Assembly (NCBI GenBank): GCA_963665705.1
Contig: OY762448.1
Coordinates: forward strand, 3,596,001 to 3,660,000
Direction: 5' to 3'
DNA: 64,000 nucleotides
Source of the DNA: Saccharicrinis sp963665705
GTDB taxonomy: Bacteria; Bacteroidota; Bacteroidia; Bacteroidales; Marinilabiliaceae
The translations under genes were made by a program, and so were the position numbers. The notes under the pieces are model-generated. The model was not told the origin of the DNA, did not search any database, and saw nothing but the letters and a program-made list of their open reading frames with translations. Below are positions 18,794 through 27,875 of the stretch, one piece after another (position 1 is the stretch's first letter; every line of letters starts with the position of its first letter).

Positions 18794-21700
18794 TTAAAAC
18801 TGTACTTGAAGACCTGCTGTAAATGTTCTTGGATAAGGGTAACGACCTTTATCATAACCTGTTTCAAGAACTCCTGTATTACCAACTTCAGGATCTCCAT
18901 ATTCGTAACCAGTTAATGTAAATGCATTTTCACAAGAAACATAAATTCTTGCTTTTTCAAGTTTAACCTTTTGAATTATACTCTTTGGAATGGAATAACC
19001 TATTTGAATATTAGCCATTCTAAAAAAGTCACCATCTTTAACCCAAACGCTGGATTGCTGTCTGTTATAATTCGTGTCCTTAATAGTTAGTCGGGCATAT
19101 TTTCCATCTCTATTTTGTTCTGACCATGCGTTATTTATATAGTCAGATAAAGTGTTTTGTATACCTCCTCCAGTCTTATATAATTGACTCAATTTCATTG
19201 ACGAATAAGAATAAATCTTCATACCAGATACGCCATACATATACACCATAGCATCAAAATTCTTATAACCTGCATTTAATGTAATTCCATAATTTAATGT
19301 AGGAAAGCCATCGCCAAGAACCTTTTGATCATCACCAGAGATATAACCATCTCCATTAACATCTTTATACTTGTAGTCACCCGGTAACGGATCACCTCCA
19401 AAAGCCTGATAACTTGAAATTTCACCATCTGTTGCTACTGATGCTGCACTATTTGCATTATCAATTTCAGTTTGACTTTGCCAAATTCCATCAACAACGT
19501 AACCATAATACGAACCAACAGCTGCGCCATCCATAGTTACAGAGTGAGTATTCCACTCGTCTCCATCATCTGCGTTTGTATCTCCATTTCCATCTAGTCT
19601 TGAATAAATTGGATCGCCAATAGAAATTACTTCATTCTTTAAAGTAGAACCAGTTGCTGTAATTCCAAAATTCCATTCTCCAAAGCTTTTATTATAATTA
19701 ACGCTAAATTCCAAACCACTATTTCTAATATGACCTGCATTAGTATAAACAGAACTATGTCCTGTTGATGGGCGCATTGTTCTATACAATAAAAGATCTT
19801 TTGAATCACGAATAAAATAATCTGCAGTAACATTTAATTTACCATTGAATAAACCTACATCTAATCCAACGTTTGTTTGTTCGTTCGACTCCCACTGTAG
19901 ATTAGTATCGATTTCCATCAATTGAGCAATACCTGTATATGAAGTATTATCACTTGTATAGTTAGTACCACCTAAAGATCCCATATAGTAGGCAATACGT
20001 TTTGAAGATAACTGAGCTACAGATAAATCAGTTGCCGGACCAGCATTACCTGTAATACCCCAGCCAAGTCTTAATTTTAAATTACTAAATAAACCAAGAT
20101 CTTTAATAAAATCTTCTTCCGAAAGTCTCCAGGCAAAAGCTGCAGATGGGAATGTTCCCCAGCGATTTCCTGCTCCAAAATTGGATGATCCATCTTTTCT
20201 AATAGTTCCGGTAAAAATATATCGGTCTTTTAAAGTATATAAAAGTCTTCCATAGTACGAAATATATCTACTTTTAAGATTGTATCCTCCACTACCAACT
20301 CTACTTGTTTGATCTGAAGTCAATTCCAAATCGCGATAATCATCAGATACAAAATCAGTTGCACTTGCACTTACCCAATGTCCCCAATAACTACTTACCG
20401 AGTTACCTGCCATTAATGTAAGATTATGTACATCATTTTTCCAGTTGTATGTAAAATAACTTTCAATTCCAGTATCGTTATTTTGACTTTGGCTTAACCA
20501 GAAACTGTTTGTTCCACTAGCTGTATTAGAACGTGTATTTACAATAGAAAATCCACTGCCATCATACGCTGAATATTTATATGATAGAATTGTTTTAAAA
20601 GAAAGTCCTTTTAAAAGTTTCAAATCTAAATAAGCAGTTCCTAATAATGTGTTATTGTAAGCAGGTGTGTGGTCAGCCTCTTTTGCTGCTGCATATGGGT
20701 TATCTTGTCCTTTGGCAATATCTCCTTCTCCAGAAGTTTGCTGAAATGCATAATAACCTCCATCAGGAGTACGCTCTTTATATCCATGACTAATAAAATT
20801 ACCATCTTTATCAACATAATCCATAGTAGGAGTCAATATTGCATAATCACGTAAGTTTCCACTTCCTTGTTTTTCAGTATGTTCAAATGATAAACTACCT
20901 CCAATTTCAATAAAATCCTTTACTTTATGCATTACGTTTGCACGACCTGTTAAACGGGTAAAATTTGACTCAATAACAATACCTTCATTATTTAAATATC
21001 CTAACGAAAAATTTGATTGCGTTTTTTCGTTGCCTCCTGAAGCGGAAACAGTATAATTCTGTTGTAATGCCATGTGCGTCATAGCATCCTGCCAATCGAT
21101 ATTACGTAATTGGCCAATATATTCTGTTCCAAAAGCATCATTGGATAATTCACTATAATCATTAGCACGACCTTGACGAACCGAATAAGCAAATAAATCA
21201 GCATCTGCAACATCTAGTTTTCCAGTTAAATTCTGAACACCCCAATTTGCATTAATATTAAGTCTGGTAGCACCTTTTTCTCCTTGTTTTGTCGTTATTA
21301 ATATAACACCATTAGCACCTTTGGCACCATAGATAGCTGTTGCTGAAGCATCTTTTAATACCTCAATACTTTCTACATCTGATGGATTAATAAAATTTGC
21401 ACTTGTACCAACCTGAACTCCGTCTACAACATATAATGGATCAGCCGAACCGTTAACTGTCGCGACTCCACGAATTCTAATAGTTGTTGCACCTTCCGGA
21501 TCCCCTGATTGTTTTGTAACCATAACCCCAGCAGCAGACCCTTGTAAACCTTGTGCCAGATTAAGAGGATTCTTTTTTAACATCTCCTCACCTTTAACTG
21601 ATACAACAGATCCTGAAATATCACTCTTTTTCATAGATCCATAACCTACGACTACGACCTCATCAAACTCGGAAACCTCTTCAACAAGAGCAACATCTAT

Positions 21701-22021
21701 AATCTTTTGACTAGTTATAACAACATCCTGTTCTTTAAAACCAATAAAAGAAAAACTTACAACATCACCTTCTTTTACATTAATAGTATATTTACCATCT
21801 AAATCAGTAATCACACCTGTAGTTGTACCTTTTATAATAATATTTGTACCTGGTATTGGTGAATTATCACTTGCTGAAACAACAGACCCGGTAAGTGTCC
21901 ATTGAGTCTGAGCTTGTACACTCGCTGTAAGCAACGATAGTACCAGCCCTAAATACATTAATAGCAATCTTGGTTTTGGGTGAACCGAAGTTTGCTTTTC
22001 ATTCAATAGTTTAATTTTCAT
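18794..22021 (-). CDS. SusC-like TonB-dependent oligosaccharide transporter (locus 1)
   Basis: This 1075-residue outer-membrane transporter has a signal peptide to about residue 38 and a carboxypeptidase-D-like regulatory domain (LTGSVVSASDNSPIPGTNIIIKGT). A TonB-box-like EVVVVGYG follows, then the plug with DPLYVVDGVQV and ATAIYGAKGANGVILITTK, and a 22-strand barrel ending RTFTAGLQVQF. It lacks the STN signalling domain, which fits regulation by the hybrid two-component protein rather than by a sigma/anti-sigma pair. It is the first gene of the locus and sits behind a good promoter at about 22063-22092. It appears intact, including the Trp in RLGWGITGN that is mutated in the second SusC of this window. 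Confidence 0.96.
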   Translation of the reverse strand: MKIKLLNEKQTSVHPKPRLLLMYLGLVLSLLTASVQAQTQWTLTGSVVSASDNSPIPGTNIIIKGTTTGVITDLDGKYTINVKEGDVVSFSFIGFKEQDVVITSQKIIDVALVEEVSEFDEVVVVGYGSMKKSDISGSVVSVKGEEMLKKNPLNLAQGLQGSAAGVMVTKQSGDPEGATTIRIRGVATVNGSADPLYVVDGVQVGTSANFINPSDVESIEVLKDASATAIYGAKGANGVILITTKQGEKGATRLNINANWGVQNLTGKLDVADADLFAYSVRQGRANDYSELSNDAFGTEYIGQLRNIDWQDAMTHMALQQNYTVSASGGNEKTQSNFSLGYLNNEGIVIESNFTRLTGRANVMHKVKDFIEIGGSLSFEHTEKQGSGNLRDYAILTPTMDYVDKDGNFISHGYKERTPDGGYYAFQQTSGEGDIAKGQDNPYAAAKEADHTPAYNNTLLGTAYLDLKLLKGLSFKTILSYKYSAYDGSGFSIVNTRSNTASGTNSFWLSQSQNNDTGIESYFTYNWKNDVHNLTLMAGNSVSSYWGHWVSASATDFVSDDYRDLELTSDQTSRVGSGGYNLKSRYISYYGRLLYTLKDRYIFTGTIRKDGSSNFGAGNRWGTFPSAAFAWRLSEEDFIKDLGLFSNLKLRLGWGITGNAGPATDLSVAQLSSKRIAYYMGSLGGTNYTSDNTSYTGIAQLMEIDTNLQWESNEQTNVGLDVGLFNGKLNVTADYFIRDSKDLLLYRTMRPSTGHSSVYTNAGHIRNSGLEFSVNYNKSFGEWNFGITATGSTLKNEVISIGDPIYSRLDGNGDTNADDGDEWNTHSVTMDGAAVGSYYGYVVDGIWQSQTEIDNANSAASVATDGEISSYQAFGGDPLPGDYKYKDVNGDGYISGDDQKVLGDGFPTLNYGITLNAGYKNFDAMVYMYGVSGMKIYSYSSMKLSQLYKTGGGIQNTLSDYINNAWSEQNRDGKYARLTIKDTNYNRQQSSVWVKDGDFFRMANIQIGYSIPKSIIQKVKLEKARIYVSCENAFTLTGYEYGDPEVGNTGVLETGYDKGRYPYPRTFTAGLQVQF

Positions 22022-22062
22022 AAAAATTAGATTTAAATAAAACTAGATTATTTAACACTTCA

Positions 22063-22092
22063 CAAATGTATTTATGCCGAGTCTAAACATCC
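22063..22092 (-). promoter_or_regulatory. Candidate promoter of utilisation locus 1
   Basis: On the minus strand 22070-22063 reads TACATTTG, a perfect match to the Bacteroidota -7 consensus TAnnTTTG. It lies about 42 bp upstream of the SusC start codon. A degenerate -33 region (ATGTTTAG) lies about 19 bp further upstream, as expected for a promoter needing an activator. The remaining intergenic DNA (22093-22281) is A/T-rich and should hold the regulator binding site. I could not identify an unambiguous repeat there. Confidence 0.55.
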
Positions 22093-22281
22093 TTAATAAA
22101 TGTTAACACGATAGGTTAAAATGATAATCCACATGTACAATTTGATATTAAATAACAGTTGTTTTGTTAACAAAACAAAACACAACAACTTCATTAAATA
22201 CTGATTTACTTCACATTATACCATGTAAATCAAATATTTAAAAAATGTTATAATTTTATGTGTAATCAATACTATCTGATC

Positions 22282-22320
22282 AAAAAAAAACGCCTAAATG
22301 ATGATTACATTTAAGCGCTT
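22282..22320 (-). terminator. Original terminator of the phosphohexomutase gene, now displaced by IS982
   Basis: The stem is CGCCTAAATG (22291-22300) with CATTTAAGCG (22308-22317), with one mismatch and a 7-base loop. In the minus direction it is followed by nine T (A-run at 22282-22290), so it is a good intrinsic terminator for transcripts coming leftwards. The only gene it could have served is the phosphohexomutase gene ending at 23388. The 1041-bp IS982 copy now lies between the two. Confidence 0.7.
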
Positions 22321-22333
22321 TCTATTTCTTTTA

Positions 22334-23374
22334 ACCTCAGTTCGATTCTTAAGTCGCAGTATATCAATGAAATAATTCAAAATAAAATCATGTAATATTT
22401 TGAAATAAAAATGGATTTTGCTAATTTAAAAGTCTGACAAACAAATATTTAGAAGCAAAATCCATGCATTTAAGTAAAGATAAAATTACAGAAATTTTTG
22501 TTTTAGTCGATGAATTCTGCATTGAATTTGATAAAACAATCTCAAAACATAGTTTAGGAAATAAGCCAAAGAAAAAGCCTAAAATGAACAATAGTGAGGT
22601 AATTACAATAATGATATTATTTCATTTTGGCGCTTTCAAAAATCTCAAACATTTTTACTTATACTATGTAAAAGAGCATCTTAACAAAGAATTTCCGCAA
22701 ACTGTTTCATACAATAGATTTGTTGAATTGATGCAAAAAACAGCTCTCCCAATGACTCTATTTCTAAAAACATGTTGTTTGGGTAGTTGTACTGGGATCT
22801 CTTATGTTGATTCTACGCCTATTCGTGTATGTAAAAATAAGCGAATACCTAGGCATAAGGTTTTTGATGGTTTAGCTCAACGAGGTAAATCAACTATGGG
22901 ATACTTCTTTGGATTTAAACTTCATTTTATTATTAACGAAAAGGGCGAAATCTTAAACTTTATTATTACTCCAGGGAATACAGATGATAGAGAACCTCTT
23001 AAAAACCAAAAGTTTATTGAGAAAATAAAAGGTAAACTTTATGCAGACAAAGGATATATTTCCCAAAAACTCACTGAAATACTTTTTGTTGATGGGCTTC
23101 ACCTCATTACATATATTCGAAATAACATGCGTAATGTTATCATGGAAATGAAGGATAAATTATTACTTCGAAAAAGATCTGTTATTGAGACTATTAACGA
23201 TGAACTTAAAAATATTTGTTCAATTGAACATTCAAGACACAGATCTTTTGGAAATTTCATTACAAACATGATTTCTGGATTAATAGCCTATTCATTTTTT
23301 CCAAAGAAACCTGCTATTAAAGTTGAGGAAATTAAGTCTGATCAATTAGCCTTATTTTAGAATCGAACTCGGGT
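22334..23374 (+). mobile_element. IS982-family insertion sequence, copy 1
   Basis: The element is 1041 bp long, with imperfect terminal inverted repeats ACCTCAGTTCGATTCT (left) and, on the reverse strand at the right, ACCCGAGTTCGATTCT. It encodes one transposase. It has the same length and termini as the copy at 45127-46167, which lies in the opposite orientation. The stretches I compared differ at single bases (for example 22448, 22646 and 22664; the latter two are silent), and the proteins are identical. The five bases outside the two ends (TTTTA and TAATA) do not match, so no target duplication is visible, unlike copy 2. Confidence 0.9.
22464..23360 (+). CDS. IS982-family transposase, copy 1
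   Basis: This is a 298-residue transposase. The candidate DDE catalytic triad is visible in ISYVDSTPIRVC (Asp), LYADKGYIS (Asp) and RSVIETINDEL (Glu). The N-terminal half carries the usual IS982 region with a basic patch KPKKKPKMNNSE. It is full length and apparently functional. It is transcribed against the phosphohexomutase gene, and its stop lies 27 bp from that gene's stop codon. Its protein is identical to that of copy 2. Confidence 0.92.
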   Translation: MHLSKDKITEIFVLVDEFCIEFDKTISKHSLGNKPKKKPKMNNSEVITIMILFHFGAFKNLKHFYLYYVKEHLNKEFPQTVSYNRFVELMQKTALPMTLFLKTCCLGSCTGISYVDSTPIRVCKNKRIPRHKVFDGLAQRGKSTMGYFFGFKLHFIINEKGEILNFIITPGNTDDREPLKNQKFIEKIKGKLYADKGYISQKLTEILFVDGLHLITYIRNNMRNVIMEMKDKLLLRKRSVIETINDELKNICSIEHSRHRSFGNFITNMISGLIAYSFFPKKPAIKVEEIKSDQLALF

Positions 23375-23387
23375 TAATATTACATTT

Positions 23388-24905
23388 TTAATCAAATACA
23401 CTAAGATCTAACTGCTTATATTTTTGAAGTAAGGTTTTTAGTTTACTTACTATTTTGTCAACGCCTCCTTCAATATTAGATTCTATATTAACTGGAATTA
23501 CTGGATCATGAAGAGATAATCTTAATAAAAACCAACCATCTTCATCACTAGAAGAACATTTAACTCGTATACCTTCATGATTATTTGGTACTTTCTCCCA
23601 GTCATCAAATAAATTATTTTTCAGTTCTTCAATTAAATTTTTACCATAAGAGACAAATTCCTCAGTTTCAATATTAATCCTTATCTCCTTGCTTTCTTTT
23701 GGACGAGGTAATTCTTTAATCAATTCAGATAAATCCTTATTTTCCATACGTAAGTCGGCCAATTTGATTAATAACTTAGCCACTAAATAAGCCCCATCAT
23801 CCAAAAAATAGTTCTCTTTTAATGCTGCATGGCCACTGGTTTCAATAGCCAACCATGATTCTGTTCCTGATTCATTTAAACGTATAGATTCATTAATCAC
23901 ATTTTTATATCCTCTCTTAAAACGATGATGAACGCCTTTTAGATGCTCTTCAATAAACCATGCTAAACCATCTGAAGTAATTGAATCTGTTACTATGGTA
24001 CTACCCGGATGTTCATCTAGAATTACTGCAGCTATTAGTGCAATTAATTCATTTCTATTTATTGGATTACCTTTTTTATCAACCATGGCTGAACGATCCA
24101 CATCTGTATCAAAGATAATTCCTAAATCAGCCTTTTCAGTAATAACAGCCTCACAAATTGATTGCATAGCTTCTTTATCCTCTGGATTTGGAACGTGATT
24201 TGGAAAATTTCCTTCAGGATCTAAGAACTGACTCCCGGAAACATCTGCTCCCAATTTAGAAAGAACTTTATCTGCAAAAAATCCACCTGCACCATTACCT
24301 GCATCAACCACTATTTTTAACCCTTTTAATGGGTAAATTTTATCTACATCTTTTTTAACTCCTGATTGAATAGCTTTAACTATCGTATTTGAATAGATTG
24401 AGATATAATCCAGCTCTTTTACAAACCCTTTCGTAGGCGATAATTGCATTCTATTTTGTTCTGCAATAGTAAGAATTTCTGTAATATCAGCTTTATTTGC
24501 CCCTCCTTCTTCAGTGAAAAATTTTAATCCATTTCTATTAAAAGGTAAATGGCTGGCTGTAATCATCACTCCAGCATCAATGGTATGTTCTTTATCAACA
24601 GTTGTCATAAACATCGCTGGTGTAGATGCAATACCACAATCATAAACATCAACACCTAAATTAGATAAGCCAAAGGCAAACGCGTCTTTTAACGCTGGCC
24701 CCGTTAAACGTGAATCCATTCCCACAGCCACACAATATTTTGATTGACCCGGAAATTTTAAACGAATCCAATGAGCAAACGCTTTTCCGAGTTGTTCAAC
24801 CACATCTATTGATAAATTAACAGATTCTCCTTGAATCCCTTCCATAGCCACGCCTCTTATATCAGAGCCATTCTGAAGTTTTTTCCAATTTACAGTACTA
24901 TCCAT
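23388..24905 (-). CDS. Phosphoglucomutase/phosphomannomutase-type phosphohexomutase
   Basis: This cytosolic alpha-D-phosphohexomutase has 505 residues from ATG 24905; the frame extends to a TTG at 24929. Four domains are recognisable. The phosphoserine loop MITASHLPFNRNG has the active Ser118, and the variant with Leu after TASH marks the clade with TASHLPFNRNG rather than TASHNP. The Mg-binding loop DTDVDRS holds Asp266, 268 and 270, the sugar-binding loop is ETSGHAALKE, and the phosphate-binding domain is C-terminal. It interconverts hexose 1- and 6-phosphates. A strong bidirectional terminator separates it from the aldolase gene upstream, so it may be transcribed independently of the nine-gene run. 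No clear TAnnTTTG promoter lies in the short gap. Its own terminator has been displaced by IS982. Confidence 0.9.
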   Translation of the reverse strand: MDSTVNWKKLQNGSDIRGVAMEGIQGESVNLSIDVVEQLGKAFAHWIRLKFPGQSKYCVAVGMDSRLTGPALKDAFAFGLSNLGVDVYDCGIASTPAMFMTTVDKEHTIDAGVMITASHLPFNRNGLKFFTEEGGANKADITEILTIAEQNRMQLSPTKGFVKELDYISIYSNTIVKAIQSGVKKDVDKIYPLKGLKIVVDAGNGAGGFFADKVLSKLGADVSGSQFLDPEGNFPNHVPNPEDKEAMQSICEAVITEKADLGIIFDTDVDRSAMVDKKGNPINRNELIALIAAVILDEHPGSTIVTDSITSDGLAWFIEEHLKGVHHRFKRGYKNVINESIRLNESGTESWLAIETSGHAALKENYFLDDGAYLVAKLLIKLADLRMENKDLSELIKELPRPKESKEIRINIETEEFVSYGKNLIEELKNNLFDDWEKVPNNHEGIRVKCSSSDEDGWFLLRLSLHDPVIPVNIESNIEGGVDKIVSKLKTLLQKYKQLDLSVFD

Positions 24906-24979
24906 AACATTTGAATTATCATTTATCAAGTTAACGAAAACTAATTAAAACACTGGCAATTCAGAATATTTATAAAAGT

Positions 24980-25019
24980 AAAAAGGGGGATTTAACACTT
25001 AATTAAATCCCCCTTTTTT
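24980..25019 (-). terminator. Bidirectional terminator between aldolase and phosphohexomutase genes
   Basis: A perfect 16-bp stem (24980-24995 with 25003-25018: five A, five G, ATTTAA and its complement) has a 7-base loop. The five-A and five-T runs make it work in both directions. It is the strongest terminator-like structure in the window and closes the aldolase end of the metabolic cluster. Confidence 0.88.
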
Positions 25020-25028
25020 AATTTATTT

Positions 25029-25694
25029 CTAAAATTCTATATCATAAATTCCTTCAGCATCTTTTTCAAACCACTCCACACTGGTATCTGTCATCGGGTG
25101 ACTTCGCAGTCGTTCTAAAATTTCATATCCTACAGTTGCAGCCTGACTACCCATCATACTTACGCGATGAACCTGATCAACTGTTTTAAAACTTGCTGCT
25201 AACACCCCAGTATTAAGATTAAAACGGTTAATATTATCTACAATATTGCCTACTACCTCTATTCCATGAGATGAAATATTATCTAAACGATTTACATACG
25301 GTGCAACCCAATCTGCTCCAGCACGAGCAGCAACTAATGCTTGTTGCTGTGTAAAAATAGCAGTTGCTGTCACATTTATACCTTTATCTTTAATCATTGG
25401 CATTGCTTTATAGCCTTCTTCAGTAACAGGTATTTTAGCAAAATAATTATCACCTAACCCAAACATCTTTTTGTAGGCTTCAGCTTCTCTTACCATATCT
25501 TCAGCCTTATTACTAATCATCTGAACATGCAACATCTTTTCGCCAACCAGCTCAACTAACTCAGGCAAAATCTGTGACATTGGCTTTTTCTCAGCAGCAA
25601 GAATTGTTGGATTTGTAGTTACTCCTTCCAATGGGAAATAATAAAACAGTTTTTTTAACTCTTCAACATTTGCAGTGTCCGCTAAATAAATCAT
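25029..25694 (-). CDS. Fructose-6-phosphate aldolase/small transaldolase-like enzyme
   Basis: This 221-residue protein is the size of the FSA/TalC group. The start MIYLADTANVEELKKL and GVTTNPTIL are signatures of small transaldolases. The Schiff-base lysine is Lys87 in YFAKIPVTEEGYKAM, followed by NVTATAIFTQQQALVAARAGADWVAPYVNRL. Group members either cleave ketose 6-phosphates to glyceraldehyde 3-phosphate plus dihydroxyacetone or hydroxyacetone, or transfer a dihydroxyacetone unit. Sequence alone does not decide which. In this cluster the substrate would be the ketose (phosphate) produced by the two neighbouring dehydrogenases (inference). It lies 18 bp after the SorE-like gene and ends just before the strong terminator. 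Confidence 0.88.
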   Translation of the reverse strand: MIYLADTANVEELKKLFYYFPLEGVTTNPTILAAEKKPMSQILPELVELVGEKMLHVQMISNKAEDMVREAEAYKKMFGLGDNYFAKIPVTEEGYKAMPMIKDKGINVTATAIFTQQQALVAARAGADWVAPYVNRLDNISSHGIEVVGNIVDNINRFNLNTGVLAASFKTVDQVHRVSMMGSQAATVGYEILERLRSHPMTDTSVEWFEKDAEGIYDIEF

Positions 25695-25712
25695 TTTTTG
25701 ATATTTTTAAAA

Positions 25713-26993
25713 TTAATAATGCAACGCTCCTGCATTTGCTAATAACAATTCTTCTGCTTCAACACTCCACAATCCATTATTTTTAGCACATACATCAGCG
25801 AGCATGCAATATACGGCATTATTTTTACCTAGTTCCTTAAAATCAGATATTGCTGTCAATGGCATTTCTATATGATTGTAAATTAACTTTTTACCACCAG
25901 GTATATTGGGCAAATCTAAAGTAGCATCAATAACTGCATTTAATCCTCCAATATGCGTAACCAAACCAGCCGGATCAAGACCCTTAGACATAATATCCAA
26001 TGCCTCTTTCATATCATCAGTATTTCCACCACTAGTTCCTACAACATGCGTATATGCATAGTGTACATTATAAAAATTCATTTGGGCTTTAAAATCCTGT
26101 TTTGAAGGACCCGCAAAAAAGTTTAAACAACCATCAAAGCCTAAAATTGCATCAGCCTGCTCAACAACAGGAGCTACTGGTGCAAAAACAAATACATCGT
26201 TATAACCGCCTTCTCCTGAAATTTCTTTTAATCCTACCGTAGGATCTGGCATATTCCCGGTATTTACATATCTAAGATCAATTCCTCTGGATGCAGCAAA
26301 TTCAACTGTATACAATAAGGCTGCTCTATCTAAACGTGTTTGATCAATATCTGTAACGACTAACAACGATGGCTTACGATCTTCACGATGCAAAACGTAA
26401 TTTATTGCAGCTAATCCCATTGGTCCAACACCTGCAAGCAAAGCCATTTTTCCACCATCAACAATCTCCATATTATGGATGTATGATCCTGGTGTAGTAT
26501 GATAGTTGGCATGAATAGCTCCAATCACACAGGATAATGGTTCTGATAGAGAAGCCGGATAAAAACCTTCTCCCTTATATGGTAATAAACAACCTAACTC
26601 CATTACTTCATTTGGTATGATTACATAAGTAGCATCACCACCTATATGATGATATGAATATCCGGGAGCACTTAATACGCCAACCGGGCCATCCTTATAA
26701 TTCAAGGCCGGTTGGATAGAAAATTTATCACCTTCATTAAACTGAGCCTTCCATTTTGCTCCAACCTGAACCAATTCACCCGCAAATTCATGTCCTATTA
26801 TAACCGGATTTTCATTTACATCATTCGGAACTCTCTTATGATCAATTCCCTGATTTGATGCTTTATATGAGGACATGCAAAGACTATCGCATACCACTTT
26901 AGCTAATATTTCATTGTCTTTAATTTTCGGCAAATCAAATTCCTCTAATTTAAGATCAGCCTTCCCATATAATCGTACAGCTTTTGTTTTCAT
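25713..26993 (-). CDS. Zinc alcohol dehydrogenase family, SorE (L-sorbose-1-phosphate reductase)-like
   Basis: This 426-residue medium-chain dehydrogenase has candidate catalytic zinc ligands Cys39 (SLCMSS) and His68-Glu69 (IIGHEFAG). The nucleotide-binding loop is GVGPMGLAAI (about 188-197). The usual four-cysteine structural zinc loop is absent. The overall run (start TKAVRLYGKADLKLEEFDLP, middle APGYSYHHIGGDATYVIIP, end GGKKLIYNHIEMPLTAI) is very close to my memory of SorE from enteric sor operons, which reduces L-sorbose 1-phosphate to glucitol 6-phosphate. Here a related ketose/polyol pair is likely, phosphorylated or not. No sugar kinase or phosphotransferase gene is present in the cluster. 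The gene lies 151 bp after the HAD gene and 18 bp before the aldolase gene. Confidence 0.8.
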   Translation of the reverse strand: MKTKAVRLYGKADLKLEEFDLPKIKDNEILAKVVCDSLCMSSYKASNQGIDHKRVPNDVNENPVIIGHEFAGELVQVGAKWKAQFNEGDKFSIQPALNYKDGPVGVLSAPGYSYHHIGGDATYVIIPNEVMELGCLLPYKGEGFYPASLSEPLSCVIGAIHANYHTTPGSYIHNMEIVDGGKMALLAGVGPMGLAAINYVLHREDRKPSLLVVTDIDQTRLDRAALLYTVEFAASRGIDLRYVNTGNMPDPTVGLKEISGEGGYNDVFVFAPVAPVVEQADAILGFDGCLNFFAGPSKQDFKAQMNFYNVHYAYTHVVGTSGGNTDDMKEALDIMSKGLDPAGLVTHIGGLNAVIDATLDLPNIPGGKKLIYNHIEMPLTAISDFKELGKNNAVYCMLADVCAKNNGLWSVEAEELLLANAGALHY

Positions 26994-27144
26994 TTTTTAA
27001 ACAAGTTAAAAGTTAAAAGTACATAGTTGAATGTTCATAAAGCTATCTCCCTACACTATAATTCCTTAACAACTCGCCACCCTATCTCTAATTCTTAAAC
27101 TTCAACATTAATCAACTTAAAATTTTCTATTTTTTTATTCTAAA

Positions 27145-27843
27145 TTATATTTTAAATTCGCTCTCAATCAATAAGTTGGGCATATCAATTCGTGGATTAA
27201 TAAGCTCTAATATCTCAAGCGGTGTATTAACAAGTCTAATACAATCATCTTCAATACATGGCTTTCCATATCCCCAACTTACACCCATAGGAATCATATT
27301 TGCAGCTTTTGCTGTTTGCACATCAACAACTGAATCTCCGATTAACAATACATTTTGAGGATCACAATTTATCTGTTTGGCAAAATGTAATGCCCCTTTA
27401 GGATCCGGTTTATGCGGAAATGCATTACTATGACCAATAACACTTTTAAAAGGCCACTTTTTAAGATAATGTTCTACAATAGCATCAGTAAGATGCTGTG
27501 GTTTATTAGTATTGATAGCCATTGGAATTCCTTGAGATGTCAATGCATCCAAAACTTTATCAATATCTGTAAAAAGCTTACTTTTATTATGAATATTTTG
27601 TTGGTAACAGGCCTTATATTTACCTAAAAACTGCATAATATCGCCACCTCTTTCCTTTGGGGGCAATGATGCTTCGACCAATAATTTTGCGCCGTTACCA
27701 ATCCATTTTATATATTCTTTTACATCATGAGTTGGAAAACCATATGATGCCAACATTTGATTATTTGCATCAGCAATATCCTCTATTGAATCTATCAAAG
27801 TTCCATCTAAATCAAAAATTACTGCTTTTACTTCCATATCCAT
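27145..27843 (-). CDS. HAD-superfamily phosphatase, phosphoglycolate-phosphatase-like
   Basis: This 232-residue HAD hydrolase with a helical cap has motif I FDLDGTLIDS (Asp nucleophile near residue 10), motif II INTNKPQ, motif III lysine in HKPDPKGA, and motif IV LIGDSVVDVQTA. It resembles Gph/beta-phosphoglucomutase-type phosphatases that remove phosphate from small sugars. It sits between the SrlD-like gene (32 bp gap) and the SorE-like gene, so it probably dephosphorylates a pathway intermediate or a damaged by-product. The substrate cannot be predicted. ATG 27843 and ATG 27837 are both possible starts. Confidence 0.85.
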   Translation of the reverse strand: MDMEVKAVIFDLDGTLIDSIEDIADANNQMLASYGFPTHDVKEYIKWIGNGAKLLVEASLPPKERGGDIMQFLGKYKACYQQNIHNKSKLFTDIDKVLDALTSQGIPMAINTNKPQHLTDAIVEHYLKKWPFKSVIGHSNAFPHKPDPKGALHFAKQINCDPQNVLLIGDSVVDVQTAKAANMIPMGVSWGYGKPCIEDDCIRLVNTPLEILELINPRIDMPNLLIESEFKI

Positions 27844-27875
27844 TCCCTTATTGTGAGATCCCTTTTTAATTATCT

